In this document: positions 43,698-52,473 of the stretch, in pieces
How the letters are laid out: each line of letters opens with the position of its first letter
Numbering within the stretch: the first letter of the stretch is position 1
DNA from: Legionella spiritensis
GTDB taxonomy: Bacteria > Pseudomonadota > Gammaproteobacteria > Legionellales > Legionellaceae
Assembly: GCF_900186965.1 (NCBI RefSeq)
Contig: NZ_LT906457.1
Coordinates: 2,754,501 to 2,818,500 of the forward strand
DNA: 64,000 nt
Direction of reading: 5' to 3'
The notes under the pieces: generated by a model
Told to the model about the DNA's origin: nothing
The model's input: only the letters and a program-made list of their open reading frames with translations
Database searches by the model: none
Position numbers and translations under genes: made by a program

Positions 43698-44627
43698 TCA
43701 ATTATAAGGCTCAATAGAAGCCAGTTGCCTTTTTACCGATAATCTGGCGCCTATCCAGCCAAGTATAACCGCGGTTAATACAATCAAATAAGCCTGTTTG
43801 ACCGATAAACCCAACAAAGGGTAATGCATCTGATAGGACGCTGCAAGATCCTGGGCGGTAACCGCGATACTGAGCATGAAAATATTCACCAGCAGCACCG
43901 CGAAAACAGCCCCCGCCATACCATACCAAATCCCCATATATAAAAAAGGACGTACGATAAACGCGTCTGTTGCGCCAATAAGCTTTAACACCTGAATTTC
44001 CTCATACCTGCTATGAATGGCCAATCGCAAGGTATTACCGACTATTAAAACCACGGCACACGCCAGCAAAGCCATCAACGCATGCGCGGCATTCGAGGCG
44101 AAACCAAGAATCGCGTGCAGCCTTGTTACCCACTGAATATCCAGCTTGCCTTGTTCAACCTGGGACAGGGACTTTAAACGATTGAACAGCTGATCGGCCT
44201 TCAATGGCGTATCGACCGTCAATGCCGGCACAATTTCAATGACTGGAGGTAGCGGGTTTTGCGGAAGATAACGCATAATATCATTCATACCCTCCTGTTT
44301 CTGCAACTCTTTCAAACCGTCCCCGGGGGTTTTAAGGGTAGCATGCCCAACCCCTTCCACGGCCTGAACTTCAACCAGAAATCCGGTTTGCTGCTCATCC
44401 GTCAACGTTGATTTTAAATAAAGGGTAATATGCCCCCCTCGCTGCCAGCCCTCGGTTAACTGGCTTATATTGTCGGTAAAAACCCAGAAAAGAGCCGGTA
44501 GAGCCAGAGTAATGGCTATGACGACCACCGTCATCATGGTCGCGAGCGGGCGGCGACACAGAACATTGAAACTGCTGCTGGCCGCCTGCAGGTGATATGC
44601 GCCCCGGGCTTGTATGTTTTTTAGCAT
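43698..44627 (-). CDS. ftsX: Cell-division protein FtsX
   Basis: A 309-residue permease-like protein with four membrane helices (about 33-52, 180-205, 228-252, 282-300) and a periplasmic loop carrying GGHITLYLKSTLTDEQQ. The FtsEX complex activates envelope amidases at the septum rather than transporting. Overlaps ftsE by 7 bp. Confidence 0.93.
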   Translation of the reverse strand: MLKNIQARGAYHLQAASSSFNVLCRRPLATMMTVVVIAITLALPALFWVFTDNISQLTEGWQRGGHITLYLKSTLTDEQQTGFLVEVQAVEGVGHATLKTPGDGLKELQKQEGMNDIMRYLPQNPLPPVIEIVPALTVDTPLKADQLFNRLKSLSQVEQGKLDIQWVTRLHAILGFASNAAHALMALLACAVVLIVGNTLRLAIHSRYEEIQVLKLIGATDAFIVRPFLYMGIWYGMAGAVFAVLLVNIFMLSIAVTAQDLAASYQMHYPLLGLSVKQAYLIVLTAVILGWIGARLSVKRQLASIEPYN

Positions 44628-45271
44628 ACCCGGCCTTCCTTCAGCATGACGATACGATGCTTCATCCCGGCAATCAGGGCCAAATCATGGGTGGCAATCA
44701 AAATACTGACGCCAACCTGATTGAATTGCGCGAATAATTTCATAATTTCTGCGGACAGACTGGGGTCAAGATTTCCCGTGGGTTCATCGGCAAGCAGTAA
44801 CGCCGGCTTATGAACAACGGCTCGCGCAATACCAATTCGCTGCTGCTCACCACCGGACAGATGAATCGGTTGCATTTTTTCCTTGTCCAGCAAACCGACC
44901 ATATCCAGCGCCGCATGAACGCGTTTGGCAATCATGGCAGGTTGAATACCCTGGATCTGAAGGGGCAAGGCCACATTATCAAAAACACTGCGATCATTAA
45001 GCAGATTTGGCGATTGGAAGGTAATCCCCAGACTGCTGCGATAATGAGGTATCTCTCGCTTTTTTAATAGATTCAGCCGAATACCATTAACAATCAATTG
45101 CCCGGAAGAAGGCGTTTCCAGCCTGGCAATCAGTTTCAGCAAAGTGCTCTTTCCGGCACCGGAGTGACCGGTAATAAATGCCATTTCTCCTTTTTTCAGG
45201 GAAAAATTAACCTGGCGTAATGCTTCCAAGCCGCCAGGATAGCGTTTACTAACCTGCTCGAATTCAATCAT
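44621..45271 (-). CDS. ftsE: Cell-division ATP-binding protein FtsE
   Basis: A 216-residue ABC ATPase: Walker A GHSGAGKSTLLKL, signature LSGGEQQRIGIARAVV, Walker B LLLADEPTGNLDP and the H-loop ATHDLAL. ATG 45271 is the true start (MIEFEQVSKRYPGG); a longer frame from 45337 would run back into ftsY. It overlaps the ftsY stop by 8 bp. Confidence 0.94.
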   Translation of the reverse strand: MIEFEQVSKRYPGGLEALRQVNFSLKKGEMAFITGHSGAGKSTLLKLIARLETPSSGQLIVNGIRLNLLKKREIPHYRSSLGITFQSPNLLNDRSVFDNVALPLQIQGIQPAMIAKRVHAALDMVGLLDKEKMQPIHLSGGEQQRIGIARAVVHKPALLLADEPTGNLDPSLSAEIMKLFAQFNQVGVSILIATHDLALIAGMKHRIVMLKEGRVC

Positions 45272-46331
45272 CGTTAAAAATCGCCCTGACAAATTGTGCC
45301 GCATCGAAGGGGCGCAAATCATCAATCCCTTCTCCAATCCCTAGATAACGAAATGGTATCCCTAATTCATTGGCTATGGCAAATAAAATACCGCCCTTGG
45401 CCGTTCCATCGAGTTTTGTCATGGTTATGCCGGTTACACCGACAGCCTGATTGAATTCACGCGCCTGATTCAATGCGTTTTGTCCTATACTGGCATCCAG
45501 AACCAGCATCGTTTCATGCGGCGCGTCGGCGTCGAGTTTCTTAATAACCCGCTTCACTTTTTTCAACTCTTCCATCAAATTACCCTGGGTATGCAAGCGG
45601 CCCGCCGTATCAGCGATAAGTATATCAATCCCCCGTGCTTTGGCGGCTTGTAACGCGTCAAATATCACCGAAGCGCTGTCGGCACCTGTTTGCTGGGCAA
45701 TAACAGGTATCTTGTTGCGCTCGCCCCAGGCCTGGAGCTGCTCGATTGCCGCGGCGCGAAACGTGTCGCCGGCAGCCAGCATCACTTTCTTGCCTTGTGA
45801 TTGAAACTGTCTGGCCAATTTGCCGATGGTGGTCGTTTTCCCGGCACCATTGACGCCTACGGTTAAAATAACAAACGGAGAATGATCAGCCGTTTGGGGA
45901 ATTAAAGGTTTGCCATGTTCGGTCAGCAAAGCCTGCAAGTGGTTTTTTAACGAACCGATAACCGCCTCGCCATCCGCTAATTGACGACGTGCCAGACCGT
46001 CACTAAGTTGCTGTACTATTCTTTGGGTCGCCTCAAGGCCGATATCGGCACTCAAGAGTAACGATTCAACCTCTTCCAGCAAGGCCGCGTCAATTTCCTT
46101 CCGCCCCAGTAACAGACGCCCTAACCCTTCGCCCAGCTGGTGGCGTGTTTTGGTCAGTCCATGCTTGAATCGACTGTAAATCCCCTGCTTACTCCGCTCT
46201 GTGGAAGAATCGGAAACCGGCGTCGAAACGGACGCTGTTTCATCAACCGGCAAGTGTCCATTCGATTCCTGCTCCACAGATTGGGGAGCTGAACTGTTAG
46301 CATCCTGATTTCTTTTAAACCATTTAATCAT
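45264..46331 (-). CDS. ftsY: Signal recognition particle receptor FtsY
   Basis: A 355-residue SRP GTPase with an acidic/Ser-rich N-terminal part (about 1-48), an NG domain with GVNGAGKTTTIGKLA (G1), DTFRAAAIEQL, IADTAGRLHTQGNLM (G3), TKLDGTAKGG (G4) and a final GEGIDDLRPFD. Targets membrane proteins to the Sec translocon. The A domain is shorter than in E. coli. Confidence 0.95.
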   Translation of the reverse strand: MIKWFKRNQDANSSAPQSVEQESNGHLPVDETASVSTPVSDSSTERSKQGIYSRFKHGLTKTRHQLGEGLGRLLLGRKEIDAALLEEVESLLLSADIGLEATQRIVQQLSDGLARRQLADGEAVIGSLKNHLQALLTEHGKPLIPQTADHSPFVILTVGVNGAGKTTTIGKLARQFQSQGKKVMLAAGDTFRAAAIEQLQAWGERNKIPVIAQQTGADSASVIFDALQAAKARGIDILIADTAGRLHTQGNLMEELKKVKRVIKKLDADAPHETMLVLDASIGQNALNQAREFNQAVGVTGITMTKLDGTAKGGILFAIANELGIPFRYLGIGEGIDDLRPFDAAQFVRAIFNDD

Positions 46332-46392
46332 AAGGTGTACAAAACTAGGGAAATGTGAAATTCTATCACTTTTTTTGCTTCGGAGTTAATCC

Positions 46393-47718
46393 ATGCGATT
46401 TGCATTATTGCTTCTTTGTGCGGCGTTCACCTGTCAGGCGGCAAATGACGTTCATAAATACACTCTGGACAACGGACTTAAGGTTGTAGTGAAAGAGGAT
46501 CACCGCGCGCCGGTCGCCGTATCCATGATATGGTATAACATCGGCTCCGCCGATGAGCCAGGAGGTATAACCGGTGTTTCGCACGCATTGGAACACATGA
46601 TGTTTAAAGGCACGCCTCAATACCCCGCCGGCACTTTTTCCAGAACCATCGCCAACATCGGCGGACAGGAAAATGCGTTTACCAATTATGACTATACTGC
46701 TTATTTTGAAAAAATCGCTGCCAATCAATTGCCGATTGCTTTTGAGCTTGAAGCGGACAGGATGCGCAATTTACTCCTTGATAAGGACGAGTTTGCCAGG
46801 GAAATCAAGGTCATCCAGGAGGAGCGTCGTCTTCGTACCGATGACAACCCCCAGGCCCTGACCTACGAACGATATCTGGCAACCGCCCATCTGGCGGATC
46901 CTTACCATCATCCGGTAATAGGATGGATGAGCGATCTTAAAAATATGCACGTTGACGATTTAAAGTCCTGGTACCGGAGCTTTTATGCACCTAACAATGC
47001 CACACTTGTTGTCGTCGGTGATGTCAAGCCTGACAAGGTTTATGAGCTGGCTAACTTATATTTTGGCAAATTACCCAGACAGCCTGACTACATCCGTAAA
47101 CCGCAACAGGAACCGCCAAGCCTCGGGCCAAAAACGGTAGCCATTAACGCACCGGCCAAGTTACCCATGCTGATGTTCGGCTTCACCGTGCCTGGCGTCA
47201 AAACAGCGGACGAAGACTGGGAGCCTTACGCGCTGGAACTGATTGCCGGAATTCTCGATGCCGGTGAAAGCGCCCGTTTTGCCAAAAACCTGGTGCGGGG
47301 AAACCATGTAGCCAGCGGTGTTGATGCTTTTTATGATCTGTATTCCCGCTACCAGACGCAATTTATTTTCTTTGGCATCCCGTCACAAAATCGCAGCATA
47401 GAAGAGATGAAAGCCGGGATTCTCAAAGAGATAAAAAAACTACAGACCGAACCCGTCAGTGTCAAAGAGTTAAACCGGGTTAAAACACAAATCATCGCCC
47501 AGAAAGTTTTTGAAAAGGATTCCATATTCGGTCAAGCCATGGAAATTGGATTACTGGAGACGCTGGGGCTGGGTTGGAAAACAGCGCAAATCTATACCGA
47601 TAAAATCAACGGCGTTACGCCTGAACAAATTCAAAAAGCGGCCCAGCGTTATTTTCAACCGAAATTAATGACCGAAGCGCAATTATTTCCCGTATTACAA
47701 CCTGAGGGACAACAATGA
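46393..47718 (+). CDS. M16-family zinc peptidase, catalytic partner
   Basis: A 441-residue exported protein (signal peptide to about residue 16) with the inverse zinc motif HALEH (64-68), the downstream acidic zinc-ligand region ELEADRM and the C-terminal M16C domain. Such proteins work with an inactive partner; the next gene supplies it (overlap 4 bp). Periplasmic processing of peptides or proteins is likely; the substrate is unknown. Confidence 0.9.
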   Translation: MRFALLLLCAAFTCQAANDVHKYTLDNGLKVVVKEDHRAPVAVSMIWYNIGSADEPGGITGVSHALEHMMFKGTPQYPAGTFSRTIANIGGQENAFTNYDYTAYFEKIAANQLPIAFELEADRMRNLLLDKDEFAREIKVIQEERRLRTDDNPQALTYERYLATAHLADPYHHPVIGWMSDLKNMHVDDLKSWYRSFYAPNNATLVVVGDVKPDKVYELANLYFGKLPRQPDYIRKPQQEPPSLGPKTVAINAPAKLPMLMFGFTVPGVKTADEDWEPYALELIAGILDAGESARFAKNLVRGNHVASGVDAFYDLYSRYQTQFIFFGIPSQNRSIEEMKAGILKEIKKLQTEPVSVKELNRVKTQIIAQKVFEKDSIFGQAMEIGLLETLGLGWKTAQIYTDKINGVTPEQIQKAAQRYFQPKLMTEAQLFPVLQPEGQQ

Positions 47719-49019
47719 AAAAATGGCTGTGTTTATTCACTTCCCTGACTCTTTTAATTCCTGCCATGTCTTATTCCGCTTCATTCAAGGTAAAAAGATG
47801 GCAGACGGACAATGGTGCCAGGGTGGTTTTCTATGAGGCTCCGGAAGTACCGATGCTGGACATCAATATCGCGTTTGCAGCCGGATCAGCCTATGACGGC
47901 AAATCATTTGGATTAAGCACCCTGACCACACAGTTGCTTGATCAGGGCAATGGTAAACTGGACGCGTCTCAAATTGCGGAAAGTCTGGCCGATACCGGCG
48001 CACAATTTAATGCCCAGGCCAGCCGTGACATGATCATTATGCGGTTGAAAACGTTAACCAGCGAACCGGCGCTTGGTCAGGCAATGAAAACATTTTCTCT
48101 CATTGTTAACAAACCTGATTTTCCCTTGGCTGCGTTTAAACGGGAAAAAAATCAGCAGTTGGTAGCCATTGCCCAGTCCGAGGAATCTCCCGATGATGTA
48201 GCCAATAACATTTTTTTTGACAAGCTGTATCCAAACCATCCCTATGGCCACCCTGTCAATGGCACCGTTGAAAGCGTAAAAGCTATTACACCGCAACAGG
48301 TGCGCGCTTTTTATAAGCGCTATTTTACCGGCGCAAACACCGTTATTGTCCTGGTCGGAGCCATAAATGAAGAAAAAGCGCGGCAACTGGCCAGTCAACT
48401 CACGCAATTCATGCCAAAGGGTCAACCGGCTCCCGCCATTCCCAAAGCCAGGGCCCTGCCTTCTTCCGAGAACATCCATGTCAAATTTCCATCCTCGCAA
48501 ACCATGCTGAGACTTGGACAGGTTGGCATCGACCACGCGGCACCGGATTATTTCCCGTTACTGGTGGGTAATTACATTCTTGGCGGCGGTTCCCTCGTTT
48601 CTCGTCTGGCTCATGAGGTAAGAGAACGACGTGGTTTGACTTATGGCGTGGTCAGTCAGTTCATGCCCATGCCGGGTGACGGACCCTTTTTAATCAGCTT
48701 GTCGACCAAAAACAGTCAGGCTCAAAAGGCGCTCGCCGTTACCCGGGAAACATTGTCCGGTTTTTTAAAAACAGGCCCCAGCGAAAAAGAGCTGGTCGCG
48801 GCCAAACAATATCTGACCGGCAGCTTTCCCCTGTCGTTAGCCAGCAATAGCAGTATTGCCGGCATGCTGCTGCGCATCGCGTTTTACAAATTACCCGACG
48901 ATTATCTGGACACCTACATCGCTCACATTGAATCGGTTTCAACAGCCGACATCAAAAAAGCGTTTCAGGATCAGATTAATCCTGAGCAAATGCTTTTGGT
49001 CACAGTGGGTAACACATGA
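47715..49019 (+). CDS. M16-family protein lacking the zinc motif, partner subunit
   Basis: A 434-residue exported M16 homologue (signal peptide to about 22). At the place of HxxEH it reads LSTLTTQLLDQ, so the zinc site is lost; the C-terminal half keeps the conserved VRERRGLTYGV segment that binds substrate. This matches active/inactive M16 pairs such as MPP-type heterodimers. It overlaps the catalytic gene and rsmD by 4 bp each. Confidence 0.9.
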   Translation: MKKWLCLFTSLTLLIPAMSYSASFKVKRWQTDNGARVVFYEAPEVPMLDINIAFAAGSAYDGKSFGLSTLTTQLLDQGNGKLDASQIAESLADTGAQFNAQASRDMIIMRLKTLTSEPALGQAMKTFSLIVNKPDFPLAAFKREKNQQLVAIAQSEESPDDVANNIFFDKLYPNHPYGHPVNGTVESVKAITPQQVRAFYKRYFTGANTVIVLVGAINEEKARQLASQLTQFMPKGQPAPAIPKARALPSSENIHVKFPSSQTMLRLGQVGIDHAAPDYFPLLVGNYILGGGSLVSRLAHEVRERRGLTYGVVSQFMPMPGDGPFLISLSTKNSQAQKALAVTRETLSGFLKTGPSEKELVAAKQYLTGSFPLSLASNSSIAGMLLRIAFYKLPDDYLDTYIAHIESVSTADIKKAFQDQINPEQMLLVTVGNT

Positions 49020-49561
49020 AACAGCAGATCCGTATCATAGGCGGACGATTTCGCGGGAAAAAACTGGACTTTCCGGACGTTGCCGGCTTGCGGCCAACCT
49101 CCGATCGCGTCCGGGAAACCTTGTTTAACTGGTTAATGCACGAGGTGAGAGACAAAAGGTGTCTCGATGCCTTTGCAGGCAGTGGCGCACTGGGATTTGA
49201 AGCCTGCTCTCGCGGAGCCGGCCACGTGACCTTCCTTGAACAGTTCCCAAAGGTATTTCATCATCTTAAAAAAACCCTGCCCGCCTTTGATTGTAAAAAC
49301 CTGGAAGTCATCCATACCGATGCCATCCATTACCTGCAAACGAACGACTCACAATTTGATATTGTTTTTCTCGATCCGCCTTTCGCAAGTGATTGCCTGC
49401 ACGAATGTATGGAAATCCTGGCTATGAGGGCGATTCTGGTAAAGGGAGGATTGGTTTATACGGAGTCCCCTGTATTGTTTACGCCTGACACGCAAAAATG
49501 GCGCGTCATAAAATCCAGACAGGCCGGGAATGTATTTTATGCGCTTTTTGAAAAAATTTAA
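49016..49561 (+). CDS. rsmD: 16S rRNA (guanine966-N2)-methyltransferase RsmD
   Basis: A 181-residue methyltransferase with IIGGRFRGKKLDFPD, RPTSDRVRETLFNWL, the SAM motif CLDAFAGSGALGFEACSRG and catalytic LDPPFAS. It modifies helix 31 of 16S rRNA. Overlaps the M16 gene; dotD follows after 89 bp. Confidence 0.94.
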   Translation: MKQQIRIIGGRFRGKKLDFPDVAGLRPTSDRVRETLFNWLMHEVRDKRCLDAFAGSGALGFEACSRGAGHVTFLEQFPKVFHHLKKTLPAFDCKNLEVIHTDAIHYLQTNDSQFDIVFLDPPFASDCLHECMEILAMRAILVKGGLVYTESPVLFTPDTQKWRVIKSRQAGNVFYALFEKI

Positions 49562-49650
49562 CGGCTTGAAATCGTTATACTTCTGCTTGACAAGGCGTCA
49601 TCCTCCTGTTTCAATCATGGTAGTCCTCACCGATAAATAAAGCTCAGAAG

Positions 49651-50133
49651 ATGAACAATAAGCTTGTCTTGGCTATAATCGCCGTTTTTTTGCTGTCGGG
49701 CTGTAACAGCACGTTTAAAAAACCGCCGATCAACAATCCGACAAATGACGCGAGTATCAAACTTGCGGAAGCGGCATCTTCCGTCAGCGACTCCATGCTG
49801 GAAATGGCCAAGGTGGAAAAAGTTATCAAGCCTCCCAAAAAAGATAACACGTTAACCATACCGAATGCTTACTCTCTTCAGGCCAGGGCTTCAGTGGACT
49901 GGTCCGGCCCCATTGAAGAATTGACGGCTCGCGTCGCCAAGGCAGCACATTATCGTATACGTGTTCTTGGGAAAGCGCCTGCCGTTCCTGTATTAATCAG
50001 TCTTGATGTCAAGGATGAGAGTCTGGCAGAAATTCTTAGAAATATTGATTACCAGGCCGGGAAAAGAGCCAGTCTTCACGTTTACCCTAACAGTCAGGTT
50101 GTTGAATTGCGCTATGCTAAAATATATTCCTAA
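49651..50133 (+). CDS. dotD: Dot/Icm lipoprotein DotD
   Basis: A 160-residue outer-membrane lipoprotein (lipobox LLSGCNS) with the DotD domain in the C-terminal half (LQARASVDWSGPIEELTARV ... YQAGKRASLHVYPNSQV), a secretin-N-like fold that joins DotC and DotH in the outer-membrane core. First of dotDCB. Length matches the family (about 163). Confidence 0.93.
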   Translation: MNNKLVLAIIAVFLLSGCNSTFKKPPINNPTNDASIKLAEAASSVSDSMLEMAKVEKVIKPPKKDNTLTIPNAYSLQARASVDWSGPIEELTARVAKAAHYRIRVLGKAPAVPVLISLDVKDESLAEILRNIDYQAGKRASLHVYPNSQVVELRYAKIYS

Positions 50134-51031
50134 ACTCATTCTTGTATGTACAGCGCTATTGGCTGCCTGCTCCTCGTCAAACCAGGCGGTTATGACTGGC
50201 AACACAACCTCGCTAGCCGGTTTGCAGCAAATGTGCAACCCGAAAGGATCGGCACGCGCCACGCCATCAACGAGCAAAATCCGTGAAATGGCGCTTAAGG
50301 AAACGGCTTTAAGTCTGGGCGCACAGTCTGGATTGGCATGCGGAGCAAAAATAGTCAACGATGAATTAACCAAACATGCCCGAAATCTTGACGCCATCTA
50401 CGATTTTAACTCGCTTACCCTGGAACATAATATTCTGCCTCCGGTTCTGCTCGAAGGACGAAACACCCTCAATCTGGCCGATACGCAAACCATCCGCATC
50501 TCGGACAGAACCTATAAGGTAGCGAAACAGGCACGATTTATTACCACCCCCCCAACATGGCGGCAATATCTATGGATGGATTATAAAAAACCGGAATATC
50601 CCAATGTGACTCTGCTTCCCAAAAACAAGGAAGAGCAGCGCATCTGGAAATACTACGTCACCAAGGGATGGAAGAATGGCATAGAACAGGCAAACACCAT
50701 TCTGGAAGAGAGTATTGCCCGCATTAAGGAAGATTATGTCGGCATGATTCTGTATCGTAAGCTGCTGGCCCTGAACATGGTTTCCCCGCCTTACGTCTCA
50801 CATACTGATCTGGGTATCACCGGCGACAGTAATGAGATACATATTGATGACCGGGTATTACGAATTACTGCGCTTCCGGGCCTGAATGTCAACAGCAAGG
50901 AATGGCGTGCCGCCGTAGCCAAGGATGAAAACGCGCTGGAACAATTCCGAAACATGGAAAAACTGGCTCAAAATGCTAAAATTGTAATCAGTGATAAAGC
51001 GTGGCAGCCTATTATAGCCCCGGTTAATTAA
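50114..51031 (+). CDS. dotC: Dot/Icm lipoprotein DotC
   Basis: A 305-residue lipoprotein (lipobox LLAACSS) of the T4BSS core, needed with DotD to place DotH in the outer membrane. ATG 50114 lies 20 bp inside dotD and gives the known N-terminus; the longer upstream frame has no signal peptide. Characteristic stretches: REMALKETALSLGAQSG, TPPTWRQYLWMDY and YYVTKGWKNGIEQAN. Intact. Confidence 0.94.
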   Translation: MLKYIPKLILVCTALLAACSSSNQAVMTGNTTSLAGLQQMCNPKGSARATPSTSKIREMALKETALSLGAQSGLACGAKIVNDELTKHARNLDAIYDFNSLTLEHNILPPVLLEGRNTLNLADTQTIRISDRTYKVAKQARFITTPPTWRQYLWMDYKKPEYPNVTLLPKNKEEQRIWKYYVTKGWKNGIEQANTILEESIARIKEDYVGMILYRKLLALNMVSPPYVSHTDLGITGDSNEIHIDDRVLRITALPGLNVNSKEWRAAVAKDENALEQFRNMEKLAQNAKIVISDKAWQPIIAPVN

Positions 51032-51227
51032 ACCTGTCACAGAAGCTGTTGAGCCTATGTTTTACGGCTGAAAATTCGGATGATCGGTATTACTCCGAGC
51101 TTGAACTTGTTAGACCCGGATAGCAATACGGCTTTAGCTATCCCTAAAGACTTATAGTCAACGCGCGCTATTCACTACCGTTGCAATATCCGGAATTAAC
51201 CCATCGTTTGAAATCAAGGTGATCGGT

Positions 51228-52355
51228 ATGAGTCATAATAATTTAATGCCTGATGAACCAACAAGGTTCACTCCCTTATTCATGGATAAAATGCTCGAGC
51301 ATGCCGAAAGTCTGGACGCATCGGACATCACCATCCAGACAGGCTCGCCAATCTATGCCGAAGTGTATGGCCGCTTGCTGAAAATTACCAATCGAAATCT
51401 GTCCAACACTGAACTGGGCGATTTGATTAATTCCATTTATGGCCCTAATGCCACCACGCAGCTTCTTTCAGGAAAAGACATTGACACGCACTATGAATTT
51501 CGTCCTAACCGTGGCGTTCGTTATCGTTATCGGGTTAATGCTACCTCTTGCCTGGTTGAAGGACACGACTCCATTCAAATTACCCTGAGAACTATTCCAA
51601 CAACCCCTCCCAAACTGGAAACGATGGGGTTGCCGGATAATATCATTGAAGCCATTGCCCCCCAGGAGGGCATTGTGTTTATAACCGGTGCAACCGGCTC
51701 AGGAAAATCAACATTACTGGCTTCCATCATCCGCGAACTGATTGAGACGGAAGATTCTAACCGTAAAGTACTGACTTATGAAGCGCCGATTGAATTCGTT
51801 TATGATGAAATCGAAACCGTTTCCGCCATTGTCAGTCAATCCGAGATCCCACGCCATCTCCCTGATTTCGCAGATGGCGTTCGTAACGCCCTGAGGCGCA
51901 AGCCTCGCCTGATTATGGTGGGTGAATGTCGGGATGCTGAAACCATCAGCGCCGCACTGGAAGCCGCATTAACGGGCCATCCGGTTTACACCACACTTCA
52001 TACATCCGGTGTCGCTGAAACCATGCGCCGTTTGGTGACGTCTTTCTCAGGTGAAGAAAGACTGGGTCGAACCATTGATATTCTGGAAACCATCCGTTTA
52101 TGTATATGGCAAAAACTTGTACCCACCGTTGACGAAAAACGAGTCGCATTACGCGAATACCTTGTTTTCAATGAAGAAGTGCGGGATATTTTACTGGAAG
52201 GTGATCCGAATGAAGTCACGTCCACAACCCGTAAACTGGTACGTCAGTATGGCCAGTTAATGACAGCGGATGCCAAAAAGAAATTTGAAGAAGGCATGAT
52301 TAGTGAACGGGTTTACAAGCTGATTGTCGCGGGAAGCAAAGAATACCAACGATAA
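51228..52355 (+). CDS. dotB: Dot/Icm cytoplasmic ATPase DotB
   Basis: A 375-residue hexameric secretion ATPase of the VirB11/PilT group, docking at DotO. Walker A GATGSGKSTLLASI, the SQSEIPRHLPDFADGVRNAL segment, MVGECRDAETISAALEA and the His box VYTTLHTSGV are all present. It is almost identical to the DotB I recall from L. pneumophila. ATG 51228 follows AAGGTG; an in-frame GTG at 51219 is less likely. A 196-bp gap separates it from dotC and may hold its own promoter. Confidence 0.96.
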   Translation: MSHNNLMPDEPTRFTPLFMDKMLEHAESLDASDITIQTGSPIYAEVYGRLLKITNRNLSNTELGDLINSIYGPNATTQLLSGKDIDTHYEFRPNRGVRYRYRVNATSCLVEGHDSIQITLRTIPTTPPKLETMGLPDNIIEAIAPQEGIVFITGATGSGKSTLLASIIRELIETEDSNRKVLTYEAPIEFVYDEIETVSAIVSQSEIPRHLPDFADGVRNALRRKPRLIMVGECRDAETISAALEAALTGHPVYTTLHTSGVAETMRRLVTSFSGEERLGRTIDILETIRLCIWQKLVPTVDEKRVALREYLVFNEEVRDILLEGDPNEVTSTTRKLVRQYGQLMTADAKKKFEEGMISERVYKLIVAGSKEYQR

Positions 52356-52383
52356 GTCGCGGATCCGTTGTCAATTTATTTTG

Positions 52384-52424
52384 ATTGGCAGGTTGGGTTG
52401 CTCATTGTAACCTAACCTGCCAAT
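52384..52424. terminator. Bidirectional terminator hairpin between dotB and dotA
   Basis: ATTGGCAGGTT and AACCTGCCAAT pair as an 11-bp stem, extended by a few more pairs, in the 118-bp gap between the convergent dotB and dotA genes; TTTTCC follows on the plus strand. It would end both transcripts. Confidence 0.75.
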
Positions 52425-52473
52425 TTTCCAGATCGTATATCTGCGTTTTCAAAGCGCACAGCCGTAATAAATC

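Noticed and set aside
50003-50113. Longer N-terminus for DotC
   Set aside because: The added residues overlap dotD by 131 bp and hide the lipoprotein signal that begins at 50114.
51032-51227. A small gene or RNA between dotC and dotB
   Set aside because: No open frame with a start site, and no convincing hairpin with a T-run was seen.
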